From Planococcus sp. MB-3u-03 (lineage in GTDB: Bacteria; Bacillota; Bacilli; Bacillales_A; Planococcaceae), in the NCBI RefSeq assembly GCF_002833405.1, contig NZ_CP025135.1:725501-789500 (forward strand): a DNA stretch of 64,000 bases, read 5' to 3'. The notes below the pieces were generated by a model, which saw nothing but the letters and a program-made list of their open reading frames with translations, searched no databases and was not told the DNA's origin. Position 1 is the stretch's first letter, and the number at the start of each line of letters is the position of its first letter. Shown here one piece after another: positions 1-8,541 of this stretch. The position numbers and the translations under genes are program-made.

Positions 1-366
1 GGTGAGCCCCAGTCCGTGTTGCGCAACCGCTACCTGTTGTCGACCGGGGCGGAAGGGCAAGGCAGCATGATTCTTGATTACGGCGAATGCGAAGCGATCG
101 TCATGTACTCGAAAATTTCGGATTCGTATTTGCCGAGTGAAATCCAAGGAGAAAACGGCGTCGTCGAAATCGACAGAATCAGCGACCCGAAACACGTGCT
201 GATCAAATACCGCGACGGCACGACCGAAGACATTTCCGTCCCGCACGAGTTCGATACGATGTATTACGAACTCGATGAATTTATCCGCTGCGTGCACAAA
301 GGCCAAATAGAGTCCCCGATCAACACGCACGAGATCTCCCGGCAAGTGACGAAGCTTTTGCTTTAA
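1..366 (+). CDS. Gfo/Idh/MocA family oxidoreductase, C-terminal part (start lies before the window)
   Basis: The reading frame is open from base 1 and ends at TAA 364-366, so only about 121 C-terminal residues are visible. The order beta-strand-rich segment, ENGVVEIDR, then YYELDEFIRCVHKG and an ending with ISRQVTKLLL is typical of the C-terminal domain of Gfo/Idh/MocA NAD(P)-dependent sugar or inositol dehydrogenases. The N-terminal Rossmann domain that would indicate cofactor and substrate is outside the window, so the substrate is unknown. A strong terminator follows directly. Confidence 0.75.
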   Translation, partial: GEPQSVLRNRYLLSTGAEGQGSMILDYGECEAIVMYSKISDSYLPSEIQGENGVVEIDRISDPKHVLIKYRDGTTEDISVPHEFDTMYYELDEFIRCVHKGQIESPINTHEISRQVTKLLL

Positions 367-383
367 TGAAAATAGCCAACAAA

Positions 384-434
384 AAAACCGCTTTTCCCGT
401 CCAGTATATGTGGAGGGAAAAGCGGTTTTATTTG
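384..434 (+). terminator. Rho-independent terminator after the oxidoreductase
   Basis: A 15-bp perfect stem (aaaaccgcttttccc with gggaaaagcggtttt) is followed by a T-rich tail. It lies 18 bases after the stop of the oxidoreductase and can also work in the opposite direction. Confidence 0.85.
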
Positions 435-528
435 TCTAGTTATTTGAGTTCGAGCATCACATAAAACCATTGCTCTCACATTTACTACGTAAATGCGTCG
501 CAAATGAATTAGCTCAGCTGACTCTTCG

Positions 529-1320
529 CTAATTCATTACCAACTGAACTTCCACCCCGAAATGATCCGATACAAGCGGCTTGTGCTCGCCGTTGAAGAT
601 GACTTTCGACGATTTGACAGTTACCGGTTCAGTGGAGAGGATCAAGTCGATGCGCAGGTCTTGCTTGTTGTCGCTCCAGCCGGCGATTTTGCCTTTGACG
701 GTAATGCCGGCGTCTTTTTCCTCAGCCAATGTGTAGGTGTCGTGCAGCCCGTTTTCCAACAAGTATTCATAGCCTTGTTGTTCGAGTGAAGCGTCGTTAT
801 TAAAGTCGCCCATCAAGAAGGCAGGAGCCTCGGTTTTCATTTGCTCAAGCAGCTGGTCGGCCTGGAACTTGAACGGCTCTACTGTGTCGTGCCACCAACC
901 CGTATGACAGGAATAAAACGTGAAGGGCTGGTCTTCGTAGTGGATGGTTGCGCCGACAATCTTCCGCGTTTTCGGCGAATGCTTGTCGGTGCTTTGGCTG
1001 ACGAAGAAGCTGTGCTCATCGATGACGGCATGGCGCGTCAAGATCACCAGCCCTTCTTCGTAGCGCCCGTAGACGAGATGGGAGAAGTCCCATACCATCG
1101 AATAGCCCGTAACGCCGAGTTGCTCCAGCTCTTGAAGCAAGACTAAAGCGTAATTGTCGTGCTTGACGACATGCTCTGCTTCATCGTCGATCGACTGGTT
1201 GACTTCCTGCAAGGCGATGACGTCATATTCTTTTTCTGCGATGGCTTGCGCCAAATGGCGTATTTTCTCCAGCTGGTTTTCTTCGTGCCACGCATGGCAA
1301 TTCAAGGTCAGTAGTTTCAT
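529..1320 (-). CDS. Endonuclease/exonuclease/phosphatase (EEP) family hydrolase
   Basis: The protein has 263 residues and no signal peptide, so it is probably cytoplasmic. EEP-superfamily metal and catalytic motifs appear in order: LNCHAW near the N-terminus, ALQEVNQS around residue 36, HTGWWHD mid-protein, MGDFNND around residue 170, and SDHFGVEV close to the end. The superfamily uses Mg2+ to hydrolyse phosphodiesters (nucleases, sphingomyelinases, phosphatases). The exact substrate cannot be read from sequence. The start ATG is preceded by GGAGGAATGAATCA. The gene is monocistronic, back to back with nothing, and downstream of ptsG on the same strand with a ptsG terminator between them. Confidence 0.85.
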   Translation of the reverse strand: MKLLTLNCHAWHEENQLEKIRHLAQAIAEKEYDVIALQEVNQSIDDEAEHVVKHDNYALVLLQELEQLGVTGYSMVWDFSHLVYGRYEEGLVILTRHAVIDEHSFFVSQSTDKHSPKTRKIVGATIHYEDQPFTFYSCHTGWWHDTVEPFKFQADQLLEQMKTEAPAFLMGDFNNDASLEQQGYEYLLENGLHDTYTLAEEKDAGITVKGKIAGWSDNKQDLRIDLILSTEPVTVKSSKVIFNGEHKPLVSDHFGVEVQLVMN

Positions 1321-1364
1321 TGATTCATTCCTCCAAAACGGTTTAATGAGTGAGCTTCATTAGT

Positions 1365-1411
1365 ATAAAAAACCCGACCCGATGCGAAGTGATTCGCACG
1401 GATCCGGGTTT
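1365..1411 (-). terminator. Terminator of ptsG
   Basis: Read on the minus strand, AAACCCGG...GCGAA tcac TTCGC...CGGGTTTTTT forms a long stem with a T-run, 20-odd bases after the ptsG stop. It separates ptsG from the EEP hydrolase gene. Confidence 0.8.
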
Positions 1412-1433
1412 GAAGCTGATAAGGAAGGTTCTG

Positions 1434-3494
1434 TTAGACTTCTTCAGTTCCAGCTGTGATTTCAATCAAGTCTTTCGTATTCGCGGATACTCGGCCGGAT
1501 GTTTTGATGTTCACTTGCTGTCCTTCTTGGAGGCTCGTGAAGACAACCGGCGTGATGATAGACGGGGCGTGTTCGCCGATATAGGCGAGGTCCATTTCCA
1601 TCAATAATTGTCCTTGTTCGACAAGGTCGCCTTGCTCAACGTGAGCAGTGAAGCCTTCGCCTTTTAGATGGACGGTATCGATGCCGATATGGATGAGCAT
1701 TTCAGTGCCGTCATCCGCTTTCAAACCGATGGCGTGTTTCGTCGGGAACAAAGTGACGACTTCACCGTTCACTGGCGAGAAAACTTTGCCTTCAGACGGT
1801 TTGATCGCAAAGCCGTCGCCGACCATTCTGCCCGAAAAGACTTGGTCCGGCACATCGGTGATCGGCAGGATGTCGCCTGTGATCGGGATGCCGAAATCGA
1901 GTGCGCCCAAGCGGACTGGCGCGTCTCCGCCGTCTTTCGCCTGGTCGATGATCTGGGATACATCTTGTTTCGTGCGCGGCGTTTTGCCGTTGATGATGTC
2001 TTGCATTTGCCAGCGCAGGTTATCGGAAACAGGCCCGAAAATCGCTTGGATGTTGTTGCCGACTTCCATGACACCGGAAGCACCGAGTTTTTTCAATTTA
2101 TTCTTGTCGACTGCGCTCTTGTCTTCAACACTGACGCGCAGGCGGGTGATGCAGGCATCAAGGTGGGTGATGTTTTGCTGTCCGCCCATCGCTTGCAGGA
2201 TTTCGTATGGCAATTCACCAGCAACGGCTGAATCGCCATCTTCGTCTTCTTCTTCGTCTTCACGCCCTGGCGTCATCAAATTGAATTTCGTGATGGCGAA
2301 GCGGAAGCCGAAATAGTAAATGACGGCGAAGAACAGACCGACGACGATAACCCAGAACCATTCCGTTCTGCCCGGCATGACGCCGAACAGCAGGAAGTCG
2401 ATGAGGCCGCCGGAGAAAGTCATGCCGATTTTAACATCAAGAATGTGCATGATCATAAAGGATAGTCCAGCGAATACTGCGTGGATCCCAAACAACACAG
2501 GTGCTACAAAAAGGAATGCAAATTCAAGTGGTTCAGTGATCCCTGTCAAAAATGAAGTGAGGGCAGCTGAACCCATAATGCCGCCGACAACTTTCTTGCG
2601 TTCAGGGCGTGCACAGTGGTAGATCGCAAGTGCTGCTGCTGGAAGGCCGAACATCATGAACGGGAATTTCCCTGTCATGAACGTGCCGGCTGTGAACTCG
2701 ACGCCATCCTGCAACTGTTCAAAGAAGATGCGCTGGTCACCGCGGACGATTTCGCCAGCCGCATTCGTATACGAGCCGAACTCAAACCAGAACGGCGAAT
2801 AGAAGATATGGTGAAGCCCGAAAGGAATCAACGAGCGTTCAACAAGGCCGAATACAAAGGCTGCGAGTGTGCGGTTCGTTTCAAGCATGAAATAAGACAA
2901 GGTGTTCAAGCCGTTCTGTGCGAAAGGCCAGACGAGGAACATCGCGACACCGAGAAACAGTGCCGAGAATGCGGTAATGATTGGAACAAAGCGCTTGCCG
3001 GCAAAAAAGCCAAGAAATTGCGGCAAGTTGATTTTGTAGAATTTATTGTACATCGCTGCGGCCAATATCCCGACGATGATCCCGCCGAAGACGCCGGTCT
3101 GCAAGGTCGGAATGCCGAGGACCATGGCGTACGCAGGGTCTGAAGTGGCCATCTCTTCTGTGATGCCGCCGATTGCTTTCATCGTGACGTTCATGATCAA
3201 ATAGCCGATGATCGCGGCAAGGCCTGCGACGCCGTCACCGCCGGCTAAGCCGATCGCGACGCCGACCGCAAAGAGCAGTGGTAAATTATCAAAAATTACA
3301 CCGCCGGCTTCAGCCATGATGAAGAGCAATGACTGGACCCAAGGGGTGCCGAAGAATGGTACCGCTTCCACAAATGTGTCTTGTGAAAAGCTTGTGCCGA
3401 ATGCCAGCAAAATTCCTGCTGCGGGCAAGAGTGCGACAGGCAGCATCAATGCCTTCCCGACTTTTTGCAATGTACCGAATACATTAGTAGACAT
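1434..3494 (-). CDS. ptsG: PTS glucose transporter subunit IICBA
   Basis: This 686-residue membrane protein imports glucose and phosphorylates it using PEP-derived phosphate passed through HPr. The domain order is EIIC (about residues 1-410, many hydrophobic segments, with [15 protein letters not shown] typical of glucose-type EIIC), an acidic linker ([11 protein letters not shown]), EIIB (about 430-505, phosphocysteine in DACITRLRV) and EIIA (about 545-670, phosphohistidine in LIHIGIDTV). The fused C-B-A order and length match Bacillus PtsG. AAGGAGGAAATTTT precedes the ATG. Its leader carries a RAT antiterminator and a terminator, and glcT lies immediately upstream, so glucose induction by GlcT is expected. 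Confidence 0.96.
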   Translation of the reverse strand: MSTNVFGTLQKVGKALMLPVALLPAAGILLAFGTSFSQDTFVEAVPFFGTPWVQSLLFIMAEAGGVIFDNLPLLFAVGVAIGLAGGDGVAGLAAIIGYLIMNVTMKAIGGITEEMATSDPAYAMVLGIPTLQTGVFGGIIVGILAAAMYNKFYKINLPQFLGFFAGKRFVPIITAFSALFLGVAMFLVWPFAQNGLNTLSYFMLETNRTLAAFVFGLVERSLIPFGLHHIFYSPFWFEFGSYTNAAGEIVRGDQRIFFEQLQDGVEFTAGTFMTGKFPFMMFGLPAAALAIYHCARPERKKVVGGIMGSAALTSFLTGITEPLEFAFLFVAPVLFGIHAVFAGLSFMIMHILDVKIGMTFSGGLIDFLLFGVMPGRTEWFWVIVVGLFFAVIYYFGFRFAITKFNLMTPGREDEEEDEDGDSAVAGELPYEILQAMGGQQNITHLDACITRLRVSVEDKSAVDKNKLKKLGASGVMEVGNNIQAIFGPVSDNLRWQMQDIINGKTPRTKQDVSQIIDQAKDGGDAPVRLGALDFGIPITGDILPITDVPDQVFSGRMVGDGFAIKPSEGKVFSPVNGEVVTLFPTKHAIGLKADDGTEMLIHIGIDTVHLKGEGFTAHVEQGDLVEQGQLLMEMDLAYIGEHAPSIITPVVFTSLQEGQQVNIKTSGRVSANTKDLIEITAGTEEV

Positions 3495-3570
3495 AAAATT
3501 TCCTCCTTTATTGGTAAAACTTACTACGGATCGAACGGGATTGAGCGTGTTTGGCGGAAGCTAAAGCATA

Positions 3571-3655
3571 CAAAAAAGGCATGAGCGGAAAAGGCATCGG
3601 TAAAAAAGGGGAGAATTTCCCTAGATTAACCGTTGTACCTTTTCATACTCATGCC
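3571..3655 (-). terminator. ptsG leader terminator controlled by GlcT
   Basis: On the minus strand GGCATGAGTATGAAAAGG (complement of 3638-3655) pairs with CCTTTTCCGCTCATGCC (complement of 3578-3594), followed by TTTTTT (3571-3577). It lies between glcT and ptsG. The 5' arm overlaps the RAT element, which is the arrangement of a protein-controlled antiterminator. Confidence 0.9.
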
Positions 3656-3675
3656 TGATCGAATCAGTAACACGT
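3645..3675 (-). promoter_or_regulatory. RAT (ribonucleic antiterminator) bound by GlcT
   Basis: The minus strand reads CGTGTTACTGATTCGATCAG followed by GCATGAGTA, which as I recall is nearly identical to the ptsG RAT of Bacillus subtilis. It overlaps the 5' arm of the terminator stem. By analogy, GlcT bound here in the presence of glucose blocks terminator folding and allows ptsG transcription. Confidence 0.88.
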
Positions 3676-3680
3676 ATGAA

Positions 3681-4523
3681 TCAGTTTGTATGGGTCAAGC
3701 GCTGCAAATGAATCGTCAGATAAAGCACTTCCGCTTCGTCGACAGGCTTTTTTAATTGGTTTTGCATTACTTTAATGAGCTTCCAAGCCAGATTATAGCA
3801 CACGGGGTATTCGGCTTTCAATAGCTCTTGGAGTTTATTTTCATCGCCGAGCGATTCCCCTTGATGGATGCGGTCGATCGCCCGGTGCAGATGCTGGATC
3901 AGGCGATGGTAATTGACATTGTCATTGCTCAAATCGACTTTCAGCCCATCTTCGATCAATTCCGTCAGACGGGAAATGAGCGCGTGGTCGCGGTTGATGT
4001 CGCGCAAGGACTTGTCGGTCACGGCACTATGGATGTGGAGTGCGATAAAACCGATCTCGCCTTCCGGAAACACGATGCCCAGCTGGTGTTCGAACTCTTT
4101 CACGACGCCTTTGGCCACCTGGTATTCTTTCGGATACAAAGATTCGATTTCAAACAGGAAAGAGTTCGAGAACTGCATATTCTGCTGGATGCGCTTGATG
4201 GCAAAAGACAAATGATCCGTCAACGCTACGTGAATATGTTCATTCAACTCGGTGCCCATCTGTTCTTCGATATATAATAGCTGATCGTTGATAAACGCGA
4301 TCAGATTCTCATCGATGTGCGGGATCAAATTGACGTATTGTTCCTTTTCTGCCTCGTCTTTTAACAGGAAGGTCTTATCGGCATGGTCAAACGAAATGAC
4401 ATCGCCTTTTTTTCGGTTGAAGCCAAGGCCATTTCCGATCAAGACGACTTCCTTATAGGCATCATGGCGGGCGATCACGACGTTGTTATTCAGTACTTTT
4501 TCTATGGTCAATAGCTGTTCCAT
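3681..4523 (-). CDS. glcT: BglG-family transcription antiterminator of ptsG
   Basis: GlcT-type RNA-binding antiterminator. The N-terminal co-antiterminator domain (about residues 1-60, EKVLNNNVVIA) is followed by two PRD domains with the regulatory histidines phosphorylated by the PTS: in ELNEHIHVALTDHL and FIALHIHSAV for PRD1, and in LIQHLHRAIDRIHQ and LTIHLQRL for PRD2. The chosen ATG at 4523 has TGGAGGAAATC in front. An in-frame ATG at 4535 overlaps that RBS and is less likely. The length of 280 residues is normal. The gene sits directly upstream of the RAT/terminator and ptsG on the same strand, which fixes its role. Confidence 0.95.
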   Translation of the reverse strand: MEQLLTIEKVLNNNVVIARHDAYKEVVLIGNGLGFNRKKGDVISFDHADKTFLLKDEAEKEQYVNLIPHIDENLIAFINDQLLYIEEQMGTELNEHIHVALTDHLSFAIKRIQQNMQFSNSFLFEIESLYPKEYQVAKGVVKEFEHQLGIVFPEGEIGFIALHIHSAVTDKSLRDINRDHALISRLTELIEDGLKVDLSNDNVNYHRLIQHLHRAIDRIHQGESLGDENKLQELLKAEYPVCYNLAWKLIKVMQNQLKKPVDEAEVLYLTIHLQRLTHTN

Positions 4524-4636
4524 GATTTCCTCCATTCAAAAAACGCCTCGATGTGTTAAGCATAATTCAAGTTATACAGGAAAGGGGGATAAAAAAACAA
4601 GCTCGAGATTTGGGATGTGGGGTGTGGCGTCGTCTT

Positions 4637-4663
4637 TGTCCCTGTGCATCACACAATTCGAGT
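4637..4663 (+). repeat. GTCCCTGTG repeat, copy 1
   Basis: TGTCCCTGTGCATCACACAA continuing TTCGAGT. It is one of six related intergenic copies in the window and contains the small inverted repeat TGTG/CACA. It lies in the 0.5-kb gap between glcT and the next gene. Confidence 0.75.
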
Positions 4664-4724
4664 GACAAGGAGCTGGCGAAAAGAACGGCGGAAGTGGATT
4701 TTCTGATCTTGTGTGGTTGGTTGC

Positions 4725-4748
4725 GTCCCTGTGCAAGGCACAATTCCT
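4725..4748 (+). repeat. GTCCCTGTG repeat, copy 2 (diverged)
   Basis: GTCCCTGTGCAAGGCACAAT then TC, 62 bases after copy 1 in the same orientation. The rest of the 4524-5057 gap shows no credible gene. It holds these two repeats and the palindromic site at 4910. Confidence 0.65.
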
Positions 4749-4909
4749 GTTCAGTACATATGATCGAGATTAGCGATTTTAATTTGATATCCCAGTGCTA
4801 AAGGCAATCATTAATTTTATCTGTGTGTGCCAATATTGCTATAAAAAATTCAGAAATTTCCCACAAGTTGTTTACAAATGCTACTCCTTATTTTATAGTA
4901 GGAACATCG

Positions 4910-4933
4910 AACGTTTAATAAATATTAAACGTT
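4910..4933. promoter_or_regulatory. Palindromic candidate operator before the binding-protein gene
   Basis: AACGTTTAAT (4910-4919) and ATTAAACGTT (4924-4933) are perfect inverted repeats of 10 bases with a 4-base spacer. A further half-site, TTTAAACGTTTT, follows at once. A TTGACA hexamer at 4964-4969 lies downstream. This is a likely regulator-binding site. The GbsR-type regulator encoded three genes on is one candidate ligand, but that is inference. Confidence 0.5.
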
Positions 4934-5057
4934 TTAAACGTTTTGTTATTTTTGTAATTTAAATTGACACTTGTTCCCGGACCGGAAATCAAGTCGCCTG
5001 CAGTTCCTCATGAAAAATCCTGAGCTGCAGTGATACTAATTAATGGGGGGAAGCACA

Positions 5058-6650
5058 ATGAGTAAAAGGTATTTACTGTTCACATTATGGTTTGCATTGG
5101 CGATGGGTCTAGCGGCGTGTTCGGATGATAACGCAGACGGTGGTGAAGCTTCAGGATCGGGAGATAATGCGTTTATATTTGCGCGCGGGGCGGATTCGGT
5201 GTCGCTGGATCCTGCAGAAGTCACGGATAGTGAATCAGAAAATGTTGCGCAAAGCCTATTGGAGACGCTTGTAACTTTTGAAGAAGGAGAAACAACAGTG
5301 GCGCCTTTGCTGGCTGTGGAATGGCAAGAATCGGAAGATGGATTGACGTATACATTCGATTTGCGGCAGGACGTTAAATTCCATGACGGTACGGATTTCG
5401 ATGCAGATGCCGTGGTCGCCAATTTTCAGCGCTGGATGACGGGTGAAGCGGATCAATTCCCGATGTACGGTTCTGTATTCGGCGGATATGAAGGAGACGA
5501 AGCACATATCGTCGATTCGGTGGAGGCGCAGAATGACCATAGCGTCCAAATCACCTTGAACCAAGTCAAGCCAACTTTCCTGAAAGATCTCGCATTGACA
5601 CCGTTCTCCATCTCGAGTCCGACGGCCATTGAAGAACAAGGGGAAGAATACAGCACCAATCCGGTGGGAACCGGTCCATTCGTTTTTGAAGAATGGCTGC
5701 GCAATGACCGTGTGGTGATGAATAAAAACGAAGATTACTGGCTAGAAGGTTACCCGAAGCTGGATTCAGTCATTATCCGAGCGATTCCAGATAACTCCGC
5801 CCGCCTGAATGCACTGTTGAGCGGCGAAGTGGACATGATCGACGGCGTCGATCCCGATAGTGTCGAACAAATCGAAAGTACTGAAGGGTTGCGGGTGTTG
5901 TCGAGGCCACCACTAAATATCGGTTATTTGGGGCTGACGGTAACGCGAGAACCGTTCGACGACAAATTGGTTCGCCAGGCATTCAACCACGCTATCGATA
6001 AAGAAGCGATGGTCGACGGTTTGTTTGCAGGTCAGGCGGAACCGGCCAAAAACCCTATTCCACCAAGTGTCGAAGGCTATAACGACAGCATCGAAGCATA
6101 TGACTACGATCCGGAGAAAGCGAAAGAATTACTAGCTGAAGCCGGATATCCCGATGGCTTTGAAATGGAGCTTTGGGCGATGCCCGTTCCGCGTCCATAT
6201 ATGCCGGACGCCAATAAAGTCGCTGAATTTTTACAGTCCAATTTGGCGGAGATCGGCGTGACGGCCAACATCGTTTCCTATGAATGGGCCACTTACCTCG
6301 ATCGGGCGAAAAAGGGGGAAGCGGATGCCTTTATCCTTGGATGGACCGGGACAAATGGGGATGCGGATGATTTCATCTATTCCTTATGGCATGAAGACAA
6401 TATCGGCGATTTGAATTCGACGCAATACGCCAATGAGGAATTGAACCAGGTGCTGGAGGAAGCGCGCACCATTACGGATCAAGAACGGCGCAATGAACTA
6501 TACCGGGAAGCACAGGAGATCATGTACGAAGACCCGCCAATCGTTCCGTTGGTTCACCCAACCCCTTTAATGGCGGCAAAATCGACGATCACCGGATTTG
6601 ATCCGCATCCGACTGGCAGATTGATCACTACAAAAATTGAATTTGAATAA
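5058..6650 (+). CDS. ABC transporter substrate-binding lipoprotein, SBP_bac_5 family (dipeptide/glutathione type)
   Basis: This is an extracytoplasmic solute receptor of 530 residues. The signal peptide ends in the lipobox LAAC at about residue 21, so it is a lipoprotein. The mature part has the family signatures LDPAEVTDSES, VKFHDGTDFDADAV and the C-terminal PIVPLVHPTPLMA. The ATG at 5058 is used because GGGGGGAAGC lies just before it; the ATG at 5043 is inside the RBS. No permease or ATPase genes accompany it, so it must use a transporter encoded elsewhere. It is closely related to the protein at 46498-48087. The adjacent M20 amidohydrolase suggests an amide- or peptide-like ligand. Confidence 0.9.
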   Translation: MSKRYLLFTLWFALAMGLAACSDDNADGGEASGSGDNAFIFARGADSVSLDPAEVTDSESENVAQSLLETLVTFEEGETTVAPLLAVEWQESEDGLTYTFDLRQDVKFHDGTDFDADAVVANFQRWMTGEADQFPMYGSVFGGYEGDEAHIVDSVEAQNDHSVQITLNQVKPTFLKDLALTPFSISSPTAIEEQGEEYSTNPVGTGPFVFEEWLRNDRVVMNKNEDYWLEGYPKLDSVIIRAIPDNSARLNALLSGEVDMIDGVDPDSVEQIESTEGLRVLSRPPLNIGYLGLTVTREPFDDKLVRQAFNHAIDKEAMVDGLFAGQAEPAKNPIPPSVEGYNDSIEAYDYDPEKAKELLAEAGYPDGFEMELWAMPVPRPYMPDANKVAEFLQSNLAEIGVTANIVSYEWATYLDRAKKGEADAFILGWTGTNGDADDFIYSLWHEDNIGDLNSTQYANEELNQVLEEARTITDQERRNELYREAQEIMYEDPPIVPLVHPTPLMAAKSTITGFDPHPTGRLITTKIEFE

Positions 6651-6661
6651 CGGAAAGGGAA

Positions 6662-6690
6662 GGGGGCGGTAAAATGCCGCCTTTCTTTCT
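6662..6690 (+). terminator. Weak hairpin between binding-protein and amidohydrolase genes
   Basis: GGCGG taaaatg CCGCC is followed by TTTCTTTCT. The stem is short, so it probably lowers rather than stops readthrough into the amidohydrolase gene, a common arrangement after a highly expressed receptor gene. Confidence 0.45.
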
Positions 6691-6713
6691 GTGAGACGGA
6701 AAGGAGTTTTACT

Positions 6714-7883
6714 TTGTTGGAAAACGCATTTGAGCAATTGGACAGTGTATATTCGGAAATGGTGGAGATTCGCAGGGACTTGCACATGCATCCTGAGCTT
6801 TCATTTAAAGAAGAACGGACGCCCGCTTTTATTGCTGGTTACTTAAAAGAACTGGGACTGGAAGTAAAGACAAAAGTCGGTGGAAATGGCGTAGTCGGTC
6901 TGTTGCGAGGTGGCAAGCCCGGCAAGACCATCGCTTTACGCGCCGATTTTGATGCGCTGCCGGTTGAAGATGAAAAAGACGTGGCCTATAAATCGAAAGT
7001 TCCGGGCGTCATGCATGCCTGTGGCCACGATATCCATACAGCCGCTTTGCTCGGGACGGCGAAAGTGTTAAGTTCCATCAAAAATCAAATTCCCGGAAAT
7101 GTTGTGTTTCTACATCAGCACGCCGAAGAATTGGCGCCCGGTGGAGCAAAAGCCATGGTGGAAGATGGCTGTCTGGACGGGGTGGATGAAGTATACGGAG
7201 CTCATGTAGAAGTCAACTACCCGGTCGGCCAGGTAGCCGTGAATGATGGCTATGTACAGGCGGCTTCGGATGCTTTTGATATTACCATCAACGGCAAAGG
7301 GGGACATGCGGCAGAACCACATTGGTGCATCGATCCGCTTGTGATCGGCAGCCACTTGGTCGTCGATTTGCAGCATATTGTTAGCCGGCGCATCAACCCT
7401 CTTCAACCTGCACTTTTGACGGTTGGCGCTTTCAACAGCGGAGATGCCCATAACGTCATTCCGGATAAAGCGTATTTGAAAGGCACCGTCCGCACATACG
7501 ACAAAGAGGTCCGGGTACAAATGGAAAACGAACTAAGACTGATTGTGCAAAAGACGGCGGAAAAATATGGGGCTGAAATCGACGTCGAGTATTCGAAAGG
7601 GTTTATTTCACTCTATAACCATCCCAATGAAACGCAATTCATCAAAGGGTTGGCGCAGGATATAGTCGGTGAAGAGAATGTTGTCCGTAAACCGGCCGAC
7701 ATGGGCGGGGAAGATTTTGCTTATTATGTGGATGCCATACCAGGGTCCTTTTTCTGGGTAGGTGGAGGAAATCCGGCAATCAACGCCGTCTATCCGCATC
7801 ATCACCCGAAATTCGATGTCGACGAAAAGTCGATGCTGCTTACCGGGAAAATCTTTATCGCTGCCGTTTTCAATAGCCAGTAG
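6714..7883 (+). CDS. M20 family metallo-amidohydrolase
   Basis: This cytoplasmic zinc amidohydrolase of 389 residues is related to hippurate hydrolase, N-acyl amino acid deacylases and IAA-amino-acid hydrolases. Conserved motifs are RADFDALPVE (about residue 79), HACGHDIHTAALLG with metal ligands (about 101), HQHAEELAPGGAK, the dimerisation segment GKGGHAAEPH (about 195), and MGGEDFAYY near residue 330. The start is TTG 6714 with GGAAAGGAG seven bases upstream; no ATG fits as well. It lies 63 bases after the binding-protein gene and 42 bases before a GbsR-type regulator, suggesting one unit that imports and hydrolyses an amide-linked compound. The substrate is unknown. Confidence 0.9.
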   Translation: MLENAFEQLDSVYSEMVEIRRDLHMHPELSFKEERTPAFIAGYLKELGLEVKTKVGGNGVVGLLRGGKPGKTIALRADFDALPVEDEKDVAYKSKVPGVMHACGHDIHTAALLGTAKVLSSIKNQIPGNVVFLHQHAEELAPGGAKAMVEDGCLDGVDEVYGAHVEVNYPVGQVAVNDGYVQAASDAFDITINGKGGHAAEPHWCIDPLVIGSHLVVDLQHIVSRRINPLQPALLTVGAFNSGDAHNVIPDKAYLKGTVRTYDKEVRVQMENELRLIVQKTAEKYGAEIDVEYSKGFISLYNHPNETQFIKGLAQDIVGEENVVRKPADMGGEDFAYYVDAIPGSFFWVGGGNPAINAVYPHHHPKFDVDEKSMLLTGKIFIAAVFNSQ

Positions 7884-7925
7884 TGTATGATAAGAGATAC
7901 AAACATCTCAAAAGGTGGGCTTTTT

Positions 7926-8474
7926 ATGAACGATAAATTCCTGGAAGCGAGAGAACGGATCATCGACCAGAACTCGGATAGCCAAACATTGCTCGGCATG
8001 CCGTCGACGGTGAAGAGGCTGATGTCGGTGATGTATTATTACGAAAAACCGATGACCTTGGAAGATATGATGGAGCTGCTCGGCATGAGCAAGGCAAGCA
8101 TGAGCAACGCCGTGAGGGAGCTTGACGAAATCGGCCTTGTCGAAAAGGTTTGGCGAAAAGGCGAACGGAAAGACTTGTATAAAGTGGAAGAAGACAATTA
8201 CGAAAGTTTTTTCAAGTTCTTTTCCTATCATTGGCGTAAAGTCATCAATCCCAAAACGGTTTCCATGAAAAAGTCCATCGACGAACTGAACCTGTTGCTT
8301 AGCAGTGAGGGCATGGATGAAGAGACAACAGCACTGATCCACAAAGACCTGGAAAAGTTGCATGATGGCTTGGCCTATTATGACTGGCTGATCCGACTCA
8401 TCGGCACGTTTGAATCGCATGAAATTTTTGATCTGGTTCCGAAAGTACCTACAGAGCAGAAAATGGAAAAATAA
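7926..8474 (+). CDS. GbsR/MarR-type transcriptional regulator
   Basis: This 182-residue protein has a winged helix-turn-helix (MTLEDMMELLGMSKASMSNA, about residues 45-65) and the extended helical C-terminus of the GbsR family. In Bacillus this family includes GbsR, OpcR and OpuAR, which control compatible-solute uptake or synthesis in response to ligands such as choline. The ATG at 7926 is preceded by AAAGGTGGGC; an upstream ATG at 7887 lacks an RBS. It probably regulates the upstream binding protein and amidohydrolase. Whether the ligand is a choline-like compound cannot be told. Confidence 0.85.
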   Translation: MNDKFLEARERIIDQNSDSQTLLGMPSTVKRLMSVMYYYEKPMTLEDMMELLGMSKASMSNAVRELDEIGLVEKVWRKGERKDLYKVEEDNYESFFKFFSYHWRKVINPKTVSMKKSIDELNLLLSSEGMDEETTALIHKDLEKLHDGLAYYDWLIRLIGTFESHEIFDLVPKVPTEQKMEK

Positions 8475-8541
8475 TAGAAAGCCTTCTTCCTCATTGAACT
8501 GAGCCCCATTTAGTGGACAATTTAATAAAAGCACCCAGCAG

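Noticed and set aside
1648..2316. Long plus-strand frame of 222 codons opposite ptsG
   Set aside because: It mirrors the strongly conserved ptsG coding sequence and has no RBS or recognisable domain.
4637..4752. CRISPR-like repeats
   Set aside because: Copies are unevenly spaced, scattered over distant sites and contain their own short palindrome; there are no cas genes.
5043..5057. Upstream ATG as start of the binding-protein gene
   Set aside because: It lies within the GGGGGG ribosome-binding site and would add four residues before a standard lipoprotein signal peptide.
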